Source: Nostoc parmelioides FACHB-3921 (GTDB lineage: Bacteria > Cyanobacteriota > Cyanobacteriia > Cyanobacteriales > Nostocaceae). From it: a stretch of 64,000 bases of DNA. The notes below the pieces were generated by a model. That model did no database searches. It was not told the origin of the DNA and worked only from the letters and a program-made list of their open reading frames with translations. Numbering within the stretch: position 1 is the stretch's first letter; each line of letters opens with the position of its first letter. The stretch spans positions 51,200 through 115,199 of the forward strand of contig NZ_JACJQL010000019.1 of the NCBI RefSeq assembly GCF_014696625.1, read 5' to 3'. Position numbers and translations under genes: made by a program. Shown here one piece after another: positions 26,719 to 35,169 of the stretch.

Positions 26719-27153
26719 CTAACGGGTGCGTGGTTTAACAACCGGTCGCGGTGGGGCGTTTCCGCTTCTTTCTCGTGATATTGGCGGAGGTGTGCGTTCT
26801 TGTTGGTCTTCCTCAACAAACATTCCTTCTCGGCCTGGAGTGGTGCTGCCGTAAATGTCCAGGTAAACTGACTGTCCAGCAAGTTCTGCCGCAGCAGAAA
26901 TCACTGTGCGAATCGCCTGAATATTACGACCTCCCCGACCAAAAACTTTCCCTTTATCTGCACTTTCAAAGGCGATGCGAACCCAAGCCCGTTTCAGGGT
27001 TGGAGAAATTTCACAATCGACGCTTAAAGACTCTGGAGCTTCTAAAAATGGCTGCATCAAGAACTTGACTAGCCCGACGTAATTGGGGCTAGCTGTTAAT
27101 GAGTTACCTGTAAGACTATGATGCGGGTTTTGCACTGACCTGTTCAAAGACAT
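26719..27153 (-). CDS. khpA: KH-domain RNA-binding protein, KhpA family
   Basis: About 144 residues. The single KH domain carries the GxxG loop in KGKVFGRGGRNIQAIRTVI, preceded by NYVGLVKFLMQPFLEAPESLSVDCEIS. A proline/arginine-rich tail (about 35 residues) follows. KhpA binds RNA, often with KhpB, and affects ribosome assembly and cell division. The start is set at ATG 27153 (MSLNRSVQNPHH), which overlaps the end of rpsP by 38 bp; a GTG at 27135 is the alternative and no ATG exists after the rpsP stop before the conserved core. The overlap suggests coupling to rpsP. The longer ATG at 27246 lies deep inside rpsP and is rejected. Confidence 0.87.
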   Translation of the reverse strand: MSLNRSVQNPHHSLTGNSLTASPNYVGLVKFLMQPFLEAPESLSVDCEISPTLKRAWVRIAFESADKGKVFGRGGRNIQAIRTVISAAAELAGQSVYLDIYGSTTPGREGMFVEEDQQERTPPPISRERSGNAPPRPVVKPRTR

Positions 27154-27376
27154 TTTGTTTTTGTAAGATGCGACGTACCGTGTCAGTAGGTTGAGCGCCT
27201 TGCTGTAGTCGCTTGACAATACCAGGAACATCCAATCGCACTTCATCAGTTCTAGGATTGTAATATCCCAATTCTTCCAAGGGGCGACCGTCGCGGCGAG
27301 AGAGGTTATTCATAGCGACAATACGGTAGCTCGCTTCCCGCTTTTTACCGAATCGTTTCAAGCGCAGTTTGATCAT
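27116..27376 (-). CDS. rpsP: Small ribosomal subunit protein bS16
   Basis: 86 residues. MIKLRLKRFGKKREASYRIVAMNN at the N-terminus, SRRDGRPLEELGYYNP and RVKRLQQGAQPTDTVRRIL-type segments identify S16, which binds the 5' domain of 16S rRNA during assembly. It lies between ffh (about 200 bp upstream) and khpA (overlapping), the arrangement common in cyanobacteria. Confidence 0.97.
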   Translation of the reverse strand: MIKLRLKRFGKKREASYRIVAMNNLSRRDGRPLEELGYYNPRTDEVRLDVPGIVKRLQQGAQPTDTVRRILQKQNVFEQVSAKPAS

Positions 27377-27496
27377 GATTGAAGAAACATTCTCCTGTTT
27401 GTAGGTAATTAAGGAAGTGGCTATCTTAAATCCAAGACTTCCTTGATTGAAATGCTAATTTTAACACTTGCTAAGGGTTTAGTGCTATTGGTCGTT

Positions 27497-27580
27497 GGTC
27501 AATAGTCAATAGTCAATAGTCAATAGTCCATAGTTAAAACCGTTATCTTTGACTGTTGACCGTTGACTGTTGACTGTTGG
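27497..27580. repeat. Heptamer short tandem repeats, two families
   Basis: TCAATAG is repeated four to five times, then after about 15 bp GACTGTT is repeated four times, between ffh and rpsP. Both are short tandemly repeated repetitive sequences of the Nostoc type. They fall in the ffh-rpsP spacer and would be transcribed if the genes form one operon. Confidence 0.85.
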
Positions 27581-29053
27581 CTACAGATTTCCAAAACCTT
27601 TTTTCTTTTTATCTTTGGGTTTTTTCTTCTTCGTGCCAGCGCCGCCGCCATTGTAGCCGCGCCAGCCAGGGGCTGGGGGACGGTTACCGCCACCACCGAA
27701 CATATTACCCATTCCACCACCGCCACCGCCAAACATTCCGGGCATTCCGGGGAAATTACCTTGACCCATTTGCTGCATGAGCGATCGCATTTTTTGGAAA
27801 TCAGCCACTAGTTTATTCACATCTGCTTCTTTATAACCAGAACCAGAGGCAATCCGTCGCCGTCGGTTGGGAGAACTTGCCAATAAATCAGGATCGCGGC
27901 GTTCTTGGATGGTCATGGAATTGATCATCGCTTCACACCGCTTGAGTTGGGTTTCTCCCTGCTTTAGCTGATCATCTGAGAGTTTACCCATCCCCGGAAT
28001 CATCTTCAGGAGACCCCCCAGCGATCCCATATTTTTCAACATCCGCAGTTGCTTGACAAAATCGGTAAAGTCAAACTTCGCTGACAGGATTTTCTCCTGC
28101 ATTTTCTCAGCATCAGCTAAATCGAACTCTTCCTGGGCTTTTTCTACCAAAGTCAGCACGTCACCCATACCCAGAATTCGGGAAGCCATGCGGTCTGGGT
28201 AAAAAGGTTGTAGGGCTTCGACTTTTTCCCCCACACCCACAAACTTAATCGGCGCTCCCGAAATTTGCCTTACCGACAACGCCGCACCACCACGGCTATC
28301 ACCATCCATCTTGGTGAGAATCGCCCCAGTAATACCTATTTGCTCATGAAAGGTGCGGGTGAGGTTGGCAGCTTCTTGACCAGTCATGGAATCCACCACC
28401 AACAATGTTTCGTGGGGTTGGACGGTTTCTTTTATTCTGGCTAATTCCGCCATCATGTCTTCGTCAATTTGCAGACGACCTGCTGTATCAATGATGACTG
28501 TGTTCACGCCCTCTGCTTTGGCACGTTCCACACCTTGACGGGCAATTTCTACCGGGTCTGCATCACTTCCGAGTTCAAATACTGGTACGTCAATTTGTTT
28601 ACCTAGTGTGAGCAACTGGTCAATTGCGGCTGGACGATATACGTCTGTGGCTACTAACAAACAACTACGTTCTAATTTCCGTAAATGTAAAGCTAATTTG
28701 GCGGTGGCTGTGGTTTTCCCAGTACCTTGTAAACCAGCCATCAAAACAATTGTGGGCTTTTGTTCCACTTCCGCCAGGGGAACATTCTCTTCCCCCATCA
28801 CCTGCACTAGCTCATCGTAAACAATCTTGATGAACTGCTGGTCAGGTCGCACGCCGCTAATAACTTCGGCTCCCTGCGCCTTGGCTTCAACTTCGCTAAT
28901 AAAATCTTTGACTACTTGGAGGTTAACATCTGCTTCCAACAGGGCGCGGCGCACTTCCCGCAAAGCATCTTGAATGTTAGATTCAGAAATTTTATCTTGC
29001 CCGCGCAGCTTTTTCCAGGCGGATTCTAAACGGTCTGCTAATGCGTCAAACAT
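27581..29053 (-). CDS. ffh: Signal recognition particle protein Ffh/SRP54
   Basis: 490 residues. The N domain (1-90, MFDALADRLESAWKKLRGQD), G domain with G1 GLQGTGKTTATAKLALHL, DTAGRLQIDEDMM and TKMDGDSRGGAALS, and a methionine-rich M domain (about 300-435) are all present. The C-terminus is a long glycine-rich tract with Met/Phe (GGGGMGNMFGGGG) and ends in basic KKKKPKDKKKK. Ffh binds signal sequences and SRP RNA and delivers ribosomes to FtsY at the membrane. Cyanobacterial and plastid SRP54 share this fold. Start ATG 29053 is at the conserved N-terminus. Confidence 0.97.
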   Translation of the reverse strand: MFDALADRLESAWKKLRGQDKISESNIQDALREVRRALLEADVNLQVVKDFISEVEAKAQGAEVISGVRPDQQFIKIVYDELVQVMGEENVPLAEVEQKPTIVLMAGLQGTGKTTATAKLALHLRKLERSCLLVATDVYRPAAIDQLLTLGKQIDVPVFELGSDADPVEIARQGVERAKAEGVNTVIIDTAGRLQIDEDMMAELARIKETVQPHETLLVVDSMTGQEAANLTRTFHEQIGITGAILTKMDGDSRGGAALSVRQISGAPIKFVGVGEKVEALQPFYPDRMASRILGMGDVLTLVEKAQEEFDLADAEKMQEKILSAKFDFTDFVKQLRMLKNMGSLGGLLKMIPGMGKLSDDQLKQGETQLKRCEAMINSMTIQERRDPDLLASSPNRRRRIASGSGYKEADVNKLVADFQKMRSLMQQMGQGNFPGMPGMFGGGGGGMGNMFGGGGNRPPAPGWRGYNGGGAGTKKKKPKDKKKKGFGNL

Positions 29054-29148
29054 ATCTTAGTTACAGTTATTGAGCCAATGGGATGTCCGAACCAGCTAGA
29101 GAATGCGATTCAGGAATTTTTATAATGTGCTATTTACCAGCTTAGTAG

Positions 29149-29298
29149 TTTTTCCCGCGACTTGAGCAGGAGGATACCATTGATCTGTTGAATGTCAATA
29201 ATGAGTCCGTGATTAAAGAATTAGCTGATGATGTTGCATCCTGAGAATTAGTCCACAGTAAAGTAGCCGAACAAGCAGCATTGGCAGAATACGGTTAA
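29149..29298 (+). pseudogene. Possible relic of a small protein gene
   Basis: A frame reads LEQEDTIDLLNVNNESVI then KELADDVAS, a TGA, then ELVHSKVAEQAALAEYG and TAA. The sequence looks protein-like across the stop, with no start codon in place, so it may be the decayed end of a gene. I do not recognise the family. Chance cannot be excluded. Confidence 0.25.
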
Positions 29299-29538
29299 TT
29301 TGACTGTCCTAGTATCTTTACTTGGCTTGTCGAAGGAGCTTGATTGGATATGTGAGATGGCAAAACAAACGATTAACTTGTAACAAAATTGTCTCGCCCC
29401 AACCCTAAATCTACGACATATAGAGGAGCGCTAGTTCAGATACCTGTTAGGTCAACCGTTTAATATCTGCACAGCTATAAATATCACTCTGAGTTTTAGT
29501 TAATTAGATTAATTTTTATTTAAAGGAATTATGATTTA

Positions 29539-29581
29539 GTATCAAAAATAACAATTCAGTGGTTAAATATCAAACTAATAT
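29539..29581 (+). promoter_or_regulatory. NtcA-type promoter of the urt operon
   Basis: GTATCAAAAATAAC (29539-29552) fits GTA-N8-TAC at five of the six conserved bases. It is followed after 23 nt by a TAATAT -10 box (29576-29581), the spacing of NtcA-activated class II promoters. NtcA is the nitrogen regulator of cyanobacteria that responds to 2-oxoglutarate; urea transport genes are known NtcA targets. Leader to the urtA ATG is about 65 nt. Confidence 0.75.
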
Positions 29582-29653
29582 CACAATCTAAAGCTTGACC
29601 TTGTGAACTCTCAGGGAGCTAGCTGATTCATCAAGGGGAAATTTAACCAAGAT

Positions 29654-30970
29654 ATGAGTAGACGAATTAACCGACGCAGATTTTTAATTTACGGCTCTGC
29701 AACTATTGGTAGCAGCATCTTGCTGAAGGCCTGCGCTAATAACACCCCAAGCGCTACAGACAGTCCAGCCACCTCTGGGAATGCTTCTCCTGTGGCTGCT
29801 AGTGGTGGTAACACGATCAAAATAGGTATTCTGCACTCTCTGAGTGGCACAATGTCTATCAGTGAAAAAAGCGTTGTAGATGCTGAGAAATTAGCTATCA
29901 AAGAAATTAACGCGGCTGGTGGTGTTTTAGGTAAACAGATTGAAGCCATTGTTGAGGATGGTGCTTCTAACTGGGATACTTTTAGAGAAAAAGCCACCAA
30001 GTTGATTGATCAAGATAAAGTAGCTGTAGTTTTTGGTTGTTGGACTTCAGCTAGCCGCAAAAATGTGAAGCCAGTATTTGAAAGTAAAGACCATATGCTG
30101 TGGTATCCCGTGCAGTATGAAGGTCAAGAGTGTTCAAAAAACATTTTTTACACAGGTGCAGCACCAAATCAACAAATTGAACCTTCTGTTGATTGGTTGT
30201 TAAAAAATAAGGGTAAAGAATTCTTTTTAGTCGGCTCAGACTATGTTTTCCCTCGGACGGCTAACACTATTATCAAAGCCCAATTAGAAGCTTTAGGTGG
30301 AAAAACAGTTGGTGAAGATTATTTACCATTAGGTAATACAGAAGTTACACCAATTATCACCAAAATTAAACAAACATTACCCAATGGTGGGGTAATTTAT
30401 AACACCTTAAATGGTGATAGTAACGTAGCTTTCTTCAAACAGTTAAAAGGTGCTGGATTAACACCGGATAAATACCCTTCTATGTCTGTAAGTATTGCGG
30501 AAGAAGAAGTGAAAGCAATTGGAGTTGAGTATCTCAAAGGTCATTATGCTGCTTGGAATTATTTCCAAACAGTAGATACCCCTGCTAATAAGAAATTTGT
30601 CGAAGCTTTTAAAAAAGAATATGGTGCAGACCGGGTAACAAATGACCCGATGGAAGCTGCATATATCGCTGTGTATTTGTGGAAGCAATCAGTAGAAAAA
30701 GCGGGTAGTCCTGATTTAGCTAAAGTGCGGGCGGCGGCTTATGGTCAAACCATAGATGCACCTGAAGGAAAGGTGACAGTTAATGCTAATCATCACATAT
30801 CCAAAGTTGTGCGGATTGGTGAAGTTAGAGATGATGGTTTGTTTGATATTGTCTATGCTACACCTGCACCAGTTGAGCCGGTTCCTTGGAATCAATTTGT
30901 GAAAGAAACTAAGGGATTTGCTTGTGATTGGTCAGATCCAGCTAAGGGCGGTAAGTACAAAAAAGCTTAA
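29654..30970 (+). CDS. urtA: Urea ABC transporter substrate-binding protein
   Basis: 438 residues. The N-terminus has a twin-arginine-like RRRFLIYG motif and a lipobox (SSILLKAC), so it is an exported lipoprotein. The mature part is a Leu/Ile/Val-binding-type fold (KIGILHSLSGTMSISEKSV) with the urea-specific pattern HMLWYPVQYEGQECSKNIFY. It captures urea in the periplasm for UrtBC. First gene of urtABCDE, preceded by an NtcA-like promoter. 119 bp of heptamer repeats separate it from urtB, where transcript levels may step down. Confidence 0.96.
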   Translation: MSRRINRRRFLIYGSATIGSSILLKACANNTPSATDSPATSGNASPVAASGGNTIKIGILHSLSGTMSISEKSVVDAEKLAIKEINAAGGVLGKQIEAIVEDGASNWDTFREKATKLIDQDKVAVVFGCWTSASRKNVKPVFESKDHMLWYPVQYEGQECSKNIFYTGAAPNQQIEPSVDWLLKNKGKEFFLVGSDYVFPRTANTIIKAQLEALGGKTVGEDYLPLGNTEVTPIITKIKQTLPNGGVIYNTLNGDSNVAFFKQLKGAGLTPDKYPSMSVSIAEEEVKAIGVEYLKGHYAAWNYFQTVDTPANKKFVEAFKKEYGADRVTNDPMEAAYIAVYLWKQSVEKAGSPDLAKVRAAAYGQTIDAPEGKVTVNANHHISKVVRIGEVRDDGLFDIVYATPAPVEPVPWNQFVKETKGFACDWSDPAKGGKYKKA

Positions 30971-30973
30971 TAA

Positions 30974-31046
30974 GTCAATGGTCAATAGTCATTAGTCAAT
31001 GGTCTATCGAGAAAAATGTTGACTGTTGACTGTTGACTGTTGACTT
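30974..31046. repeat. Heptamer short tandem repeats in the urtA-urtB spacer
   Basis: TCAATGG/TCAATAG words followed by GACTGTT repeated four times. Directly and inversely related copies can pair on the transcript, as a stabilising 3' structure for urtA mRNA might; this is inference. Confidence 0.75.
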
Positions 31047-31089
31047 TGTAATTTTTACAAAAAGCAAGCTTATATGCTGGTGAAAAAGA

Positions 31090-32250
31090 ATGTTAACAGG
31101 TTTTTTGGATGCTGTATTTAATGGTATTAGCATCGGTTCTGTTTTATTAATTGCTGCCTTGGGATTAGCCATTATTTTTGGCTTGATGGGGGTGATTAAT
31201 ATGGCGCATGGCGAATTGATGATGTTTGGGGCTTATACAACTTTTGTTGTGCAGAATGGCTGTAAACAATTGGGCGGTTTTTGGTTTGAGATTTATATAT
31301 TTCTGGCGTTAATTATCGCTTTCTTTTTCACTGCATTTATTGGATTAATTCTGGAAAGAGGTGTGATTCGTTACCTCTATGGAAGACCTCTAGAAACTTT
31401 GTTGGCAACTTGGGGCGTAAGTTTAATTTTCCAGCAGTTTGTCCGTAGTGTGAATTGGGTTTTAGTAATTGGCTTGGGCTTGTTTTCTCTGTTGTTTTTT
31501 GGGGGGTTATGGGTTTTAAATTCCCGCGCAAATTTAGAGAGAATTCGTAACTGGGTTGTGGCGGTGATTTTCTTGCTATCTTTGGGGGTAACAATCACCA
31601 CGGGTAACTTATTGAGTCAAACTTATCAGCTAGCAGTAACTCAACCTTGGTTTGGGGCGCAAAATGTTGATGTAACTGCGCCTAGATGGTTACAAACTGG
31701 CGTATCTTTAGGTGGGGTACAATTACCATTCGCCAGGTTATTTATTATTGCTTTGACAATAATTTGTGTGGGGGGAATTTATCTATTTTTACAGCGTTCT
31801 AGCTGGGGATTAAGAATTCGGGCTGTGACACAAAACCGGAGTATGAGTGCTTGTTTGGGTATCCCCACCGAAAAAGTTGATGCAATTACCTTTGCTTTGG
31901 GTTCTGGTTTGGCGGGTGTGGCTGGGTGTGCGATTAGTTTGCTGGGTTCTGTGGGGCCAAATACCGGACAAAATTATATTATCGATACTTTCATGGTTGT
32001 GGTTGTTGGGGGTGTGGGTAACTTAGCCGGTACTATTGTCGCTGCTTTGGGAATTGGGACTGCTAACTTTTTAATTGGTTCTGGGACTATAGCTTTGTTA
32101 TCAACTCCTGTTAAACCTCTAGCAGATTTCTTGACGTTTTTTGCTACCACAAGTATGGCGAAGGTGATGGTATTTGTGTTGATTATTTTATTTTTGCAGT
32201 GGAAGCCGGCGGGGATTTTTCCACAGAAGGGACGTAGTGTTGATGTTTAA
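31090..32250 (+). CDS. urtB: Urea ABC transporter permease UrtB
   Basis: 386 residues, a LivH-type permease with about eight to nine membrane helices. The family core is GLAIIFGLMGVINMAHGELMM near the N-terminus, RPLETLLATWGVSLIFQQ, and RAVTQNRSMSACLGIPTEKVDAITFALGSGLAGVAG near the C-terminal half. It pairs with UrtC in the membrane. Longer than LivH by the loop at about 140-200. Second gene of the operon. Confidence 0.95.
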   Translation: MLTGFLDAVFNGISIGSVLLIAALGLAIIFGLMGVINMAHGELMMFGAYTTFVVQNGCKQLGGFWFEIYIFLALIIAFFFTAFIGLILERGVIRYLYGRPLETLLATWGVSLIFQQFVRSVNWVLVIGLGLFSLLFFGGLWVLNSRANLERIRNWVVAVIFLLSLGVTITTGNLLSQTYQLAVTQPWFGAQNVDVTAPRWLQTGVSLGGVQLPFARLFIIALTIICVGGIYLFLQRSSWGLRIRAVTQNRSMSACLGIPTEKVDAITFALGSGLAGVAGCAISLLGSVGPNTGQNYIIDTFMVVVVGGVGNLAGTIVAALGIGTANFLIGSGTIALLSTPVKPLADFLTFFATTSMAKVMVFVLIILFLQWKPAGIFPQKGRSVDV

Positions 32251-32289
32251 TTTTTTTAATCTCACGCAGAGACGCGGAGGGCGCAGAGA

Positions 32290-33408
32290 ATGAAGCAGGG
32301 AGGACGGTTAATATTAATTGAGGTTGGGGTGGTGGTGGCGATCGCTCTCATTCTCATTTTAATTATGCCATTGGTGTTGTCAGAGTTTCGCTTGAATTTG
32401 TTGGGGCGATTTTTGTCACTGGCGATCGTGGCTTTGGGGATTGATTTGATTTGGGGTTACACTGGGTTACTAAGTTTGGGACATGGTATCTTTTTTGGTC
32501 TGGGTGGATATGCGATCGCTATGTACCTGAAATTGCAAATCCCAGAGGGTGAGTTACCTGATTTTATGGGATTGTATGGGGTGACGGAACTTCCTTGGTT
32601 TTGGCAACCTTTTTATTCTTTCCCCATAGCAGTAGCGGCTGTAGTGATAGTTCCAGGGTTGCTGGCGGGGTTATTAGGATATTTGGTATTTCGCAACCGG
32701 ATTAAAGGCGTTTATTTTTCCATTCTCACCCAAGCAGCAATTATTGTATTTTTCAACTTTTTTAACGGTCAACAGCAATTTTTTAATGGAACAAATGGGC
32801 TAATAGATTTTACAACTTTGTTTGGTGCAACTGTCAGCGATGGGAAAACAAAATTTATTTTCTACACTCTCACCGTCTTGTTTCTCGCTGCTACCTATGG
32901 GATTTGTCGCTGGTTGACTAGTGGACGCTTTGGACGACTTTTAATTGCAATTCGAGACGATGAAAGTCGTGTAAGGTTCTCTGGCTATGACCCTACAGAT
33001 TTTAAAACCTTAGTGTTTGCAGTTTCTGGTGCGATCGCTGGTATTGCAGGAGCATTTTACACCCTGCAAAGTGGTTCTGTCTCACCTAGAGCAATGGATA
33101 TTGCTTTTTCCATTGAAATGGTGATTTGGGTAGCTGTAGGGGGACGCGCTACATTAATCGGGGCAGTTTTGGGAACTTTGTTAGTTAATTATGCCCGTGC
33201 TTTTTTGAGTGAACAATTTGCTGAAATATGGCTATTTTTCCAAGGTGCATTATTTTTAATTGTTGTGACCGTCCTTCCTGATGGCTTAGTAGGATGGTTG
33301 CGTAGTCAAAACATTCCTTTTCTCAAACGCCCTCAACAAATTTCTACATATCCCAGTTTGGAAGAAGACCCAGAAGTACAACATGAACGCCAAAATCTTG
33401 GAAACTGA
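32290..33408 (+). CDS. urtC: Urea ABC transporter permease UrtC
   Basis: 372 residues, a LivM-type permease. LGIDLIWGYTGLLSLGHGIFFGLGGYAIAMYL and RDDESRVRFSGYDPTDFKTLVFAVSGAIAGIAGAFYT are the membrane-domain signatures. It forms the channel with UrtB. The 40-bp gap to urtB holds a CACGCAGAGACGCGGAGG word, an interspersed repeat also found past urtE. Its last 26 bp overlap urtD, which implies coupled translation. Confidence 0.95.
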   Translation: MKQGGRLILIEVGVVVAIALILILIMPLVLSEFRLNLLGRFLSLAIVALGIDLIWGYTGLLSLGHGIFFGLGGYAIAMYLKLQIPEGELPDFMGLYGVTELPWFWQPFYSFPIAVAAVVIVPGLLAGLLGYLVFRNRIKGVYFSILTQAAIIVFFNFFNGQQQFFNGTNGLIDFTTLFGATVSDGKTKFIFYTLTVLFLAATYGICRWLTSGRFGRLLIAIRDDESRVRFSGYDPTDFKTLVFAVSGAIAGIAGAFYTLQSGSVSPRAMDIAFSIEMVIWVAVGGRATLIGAVLGTLLVNYARAFLSEQFAEIWLFFQGALFLIVVTVLPDGLVGWLRSQNIPFLKRPQQISTYPSLEEDPEVQHERQNLGN

Positions 33409-34123
33409 AAACGTTACTGTGAGTTTTGATGGTTTTAAAGCTCTCAATCAACTCAATTTTAGTATGGATGTGGGGGAATTGCGAGTAGTAATTGGCCCTA
33501 ATGGTGCAGGTAAAACTACATTTTTGGATGTGATTACAGGTAAAGTTCAACCGACGATAGGCAGAGTTTTATTTAAAGGAAAAAACCTGCGTTCTTTACG
33601 TGAACATCAAATTGCACGGCGGGGAATTGGGCGCAAATTCCAAACACCTAGAGTTTATCTCAACCTCACGCCACGGGAAAATTTAGAAATTACCAGTAAT
33701 CTGAATAAAAACGTTTTTTCTACATTATTTGGGCGTTCTCAAACTACGGAAGAAAATAGTATTAAAGGTTTATTAGAAACTATTGGCTTAACTCCTAAAG
33801 CAGACATACCCGCAGCTTTGTTATCTCATGGAGAAAAGCAACGTTTAGAAATTGGAATGTTAGTTGGACAATCTCCAGATTTATTACTTGTGGATGAACC
33901 AGTTGCAGGTTTAACTGATGAAGAAACTTATAATATTGGCGAATTGCTTTTAACATTAGCGCAGAGTCATTCAATTCTAGTAATTGAACATGATATGGAA
34001 TTTGTTCGGCAAATTGCCAAGAAGGTCACAGTTTTACATGAAGGTTCGGTACTCTGTGAAGGTAATTTTGAGGAAGTCCAAAATGACCCTCGTGTCGTTG
34101 AAGTTTATTTAGGACAACAATGA
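33383..34123 (+). CDS. urtD: Urea ABC transporter ATPase UrtD
   Basis: 246 residues, LivG-type. Walker A GPNGAGKTTFLDVITG, Q-loop region GRKFQTPRVYLNLTPREN, signature LSHGEKQRLEIG (SHGE instead of SGGQ, usual for this family), and Walker B LLLVDEPVAGLTDEE are present. It hydrolyses ATP with UrtE on the cytoplasmic side. It overlaps urtC by 26 bp. Confidence 0.95.
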   Translation: MNAKILETENVTVSFDGFKALNQLNFSMDVGELRVVIGPNGAGKTTFLDVITGKVQPTIGRVLFKGKNLRSLREHQIARRGIGRKFQTPRVYLNLTPRENLEITSNLNKNVFSTLFGRSQTTEENSIKGLLETIGLTPKADIPAALLSHGEKQRLEIGMLVGQSPDLLLVDEPVAGLTDEETYNIGELLLTLAQSHSILVIEHDMEFVRQIAKKVTVLHEGSVLCEGNFEEVQNDPRVVEVYLGQQ

Positions 34124-34139
34124 GGGGTGTGTGGAATTA

Positions 34140-34203
34140 AGACAACAGACGCGATTAATCATATATCTAACAATTGTACAGACGCGATTAATCGCGTCTC
34201 TGA
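34140..34203. repeat. Palindromic AGACGCGATTAATC repeat between urtD and urtE
   Basis: A half copy AGACGCGATTAATC (34148-34161) is followed by a complete 20-bp perfect palindrome at 34180-34199. This is a common cyanobacterial interspersed palindrome and can fold on the operon transcript. A relative lies at 43167-43186. Confidence 0.75.
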
Positions 34204-34209
34204 ACCAAT

Positions 34210-34908
34210 ATGCTAAATATTTCTAACCTTAATGTTTACTACGGCGAAAGCCATATTCTCCGCAATGTAGATTTAAGCGTACCAAATGGGCAGATGATCT
34301 GCCTAATTGGGCGCAATGGCGTAGGTAAAACAACCCTACTTAAAACTATTATGGGTTTACTCAAGCCCCGCAGTGGCACTATTAACTTAGCCGGGAATTT
34401 AATCAACTCCAAATCTCCAGACCAAAGGGCGAAAATGGGAATTGGTTATGTTCCCCAAGGACGAGATATTATTCCGCGTTTGACAGTCAAGGAAAATTTA
34501 CTGCTGGGTTTGGAAGCTAGACAGAAACAGGTAAAAAAAGCCGAAATTCCGGAAGAAATTTTTAGCTTATTTCCGGTGTTGAAAACCATGTTGTCGCGGA
34601 TGGGTGGTGATTTAAGCGGTGGACAACAGCAACAACTGGCGATCGCTCGTGCTTTAATGGGACAGCCCCAATTACTTGTCTTGGATGAACCCACTGAAGG
34701 GATTCAACCTTCAATTATCCTAGAAATTGAAGCAGCCGTCCGTCGCATTATTGAAACTACAGGTATTTCTGTTTTACTTGTAGAACAACACTTACATTTT
34801 GTTCGTCAGGCTGATTACTATTACGCTATGCAGAAAGGGGCTATTGTTGCATCTGGTTCTACTGATGAACTTAGTCAGGATGTGATTCAACGGTTTTTGG
34901 CGGTTTAA
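34210..34908 (+). CDS. urtE: Urea ABC transporter ATPase UrtE
   Basis: 232 residues, LivF-type. Walker A GRNGVGKTTLLKTIMG, GIGYVPQGRDIIPRLTVKENLLLG, signature LSGGQQQQLAIARALMG, Walker B LLVLDEPTEGIQPS and the H-loop His in LLVEQHLHFV are complete. Last gene of the urt operon; a repeat-rich spacer of about 86 bp separates it from urtD. Confidence 0.95.
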   Translation: MLNISNLNVYYGESHILRNVDLSVPNGQMICLIGRNGVGKTTLLKTIMGLLKPRSGTINLAGNLINSKSPDQRAKMGIGYVPQGRDIIPRLTVKENLLLGLEARQKQVKKAEIPEEIFSLFPVLKTMLSRMGGDLSGGQQQQLAIARALMGQPQLLVLDEPTEGIQPSIILEIEAAVRRIIETTGISVLLVEQHLHFVRQADYYYAMQKGAIVASGSTDELSQDVIQRFLAV

Positions 34909-35169
34909 TTCACGCAGAGGCGCGGAGACGCAGAGAGGATAAAGAGTTTGAAATTTCAGTACATCAAATTTCGGCGTTGCTGATTAGTGGGATGATTTTT
35001 GTCGGGCTTACGCCCCGCTTCGCTAACACGCAAAGACGCAAAGACGCAAAGACGCATTCGCCGCAAGGCGTTCCCGCAGGGTAGAATCGATGTTCTGCTT
35101 TGTACAAAAGTCTCAATTCATCCCGCATTTATGCAACGCCCAAATTTCATCCCCTGATTCAGCAACGCC
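34909..35169. repeat. Repeat-rich spacer with an 8-bp tandem repeat
   Basis: CACGCAGAGGCGCGGAGACGCAGAG (a family also seen before urtC) is followed by ACGCAAAG repeated three and a half times at 35028-35056, within a CCCCGCTTCGCTAACACG palindromic context. It separates the convergent urtE and aminopeptidase genes. No gene seen. Confidence 0.6.

Larger units (their letters stand above)
29054..29653. other. Spacer upstream of urtA with promoter and a possible gene relic
   Basis: 600 bp between ffh and urtA, which are divergent. The right third holds the NtcA-like box and -10 element of urtA. The centre has a short open stretch interrupted by a stop (see the relic entry). The rest is non-repetitive AT-rich sequence. 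Confidence 0.5.

Noticed and set aside
27563..27811. Plus-strand frames over the 3' end of ffh
   Set aside because: They arise from the glycine-rich GGN codons of ffh and the heptamer repeats.
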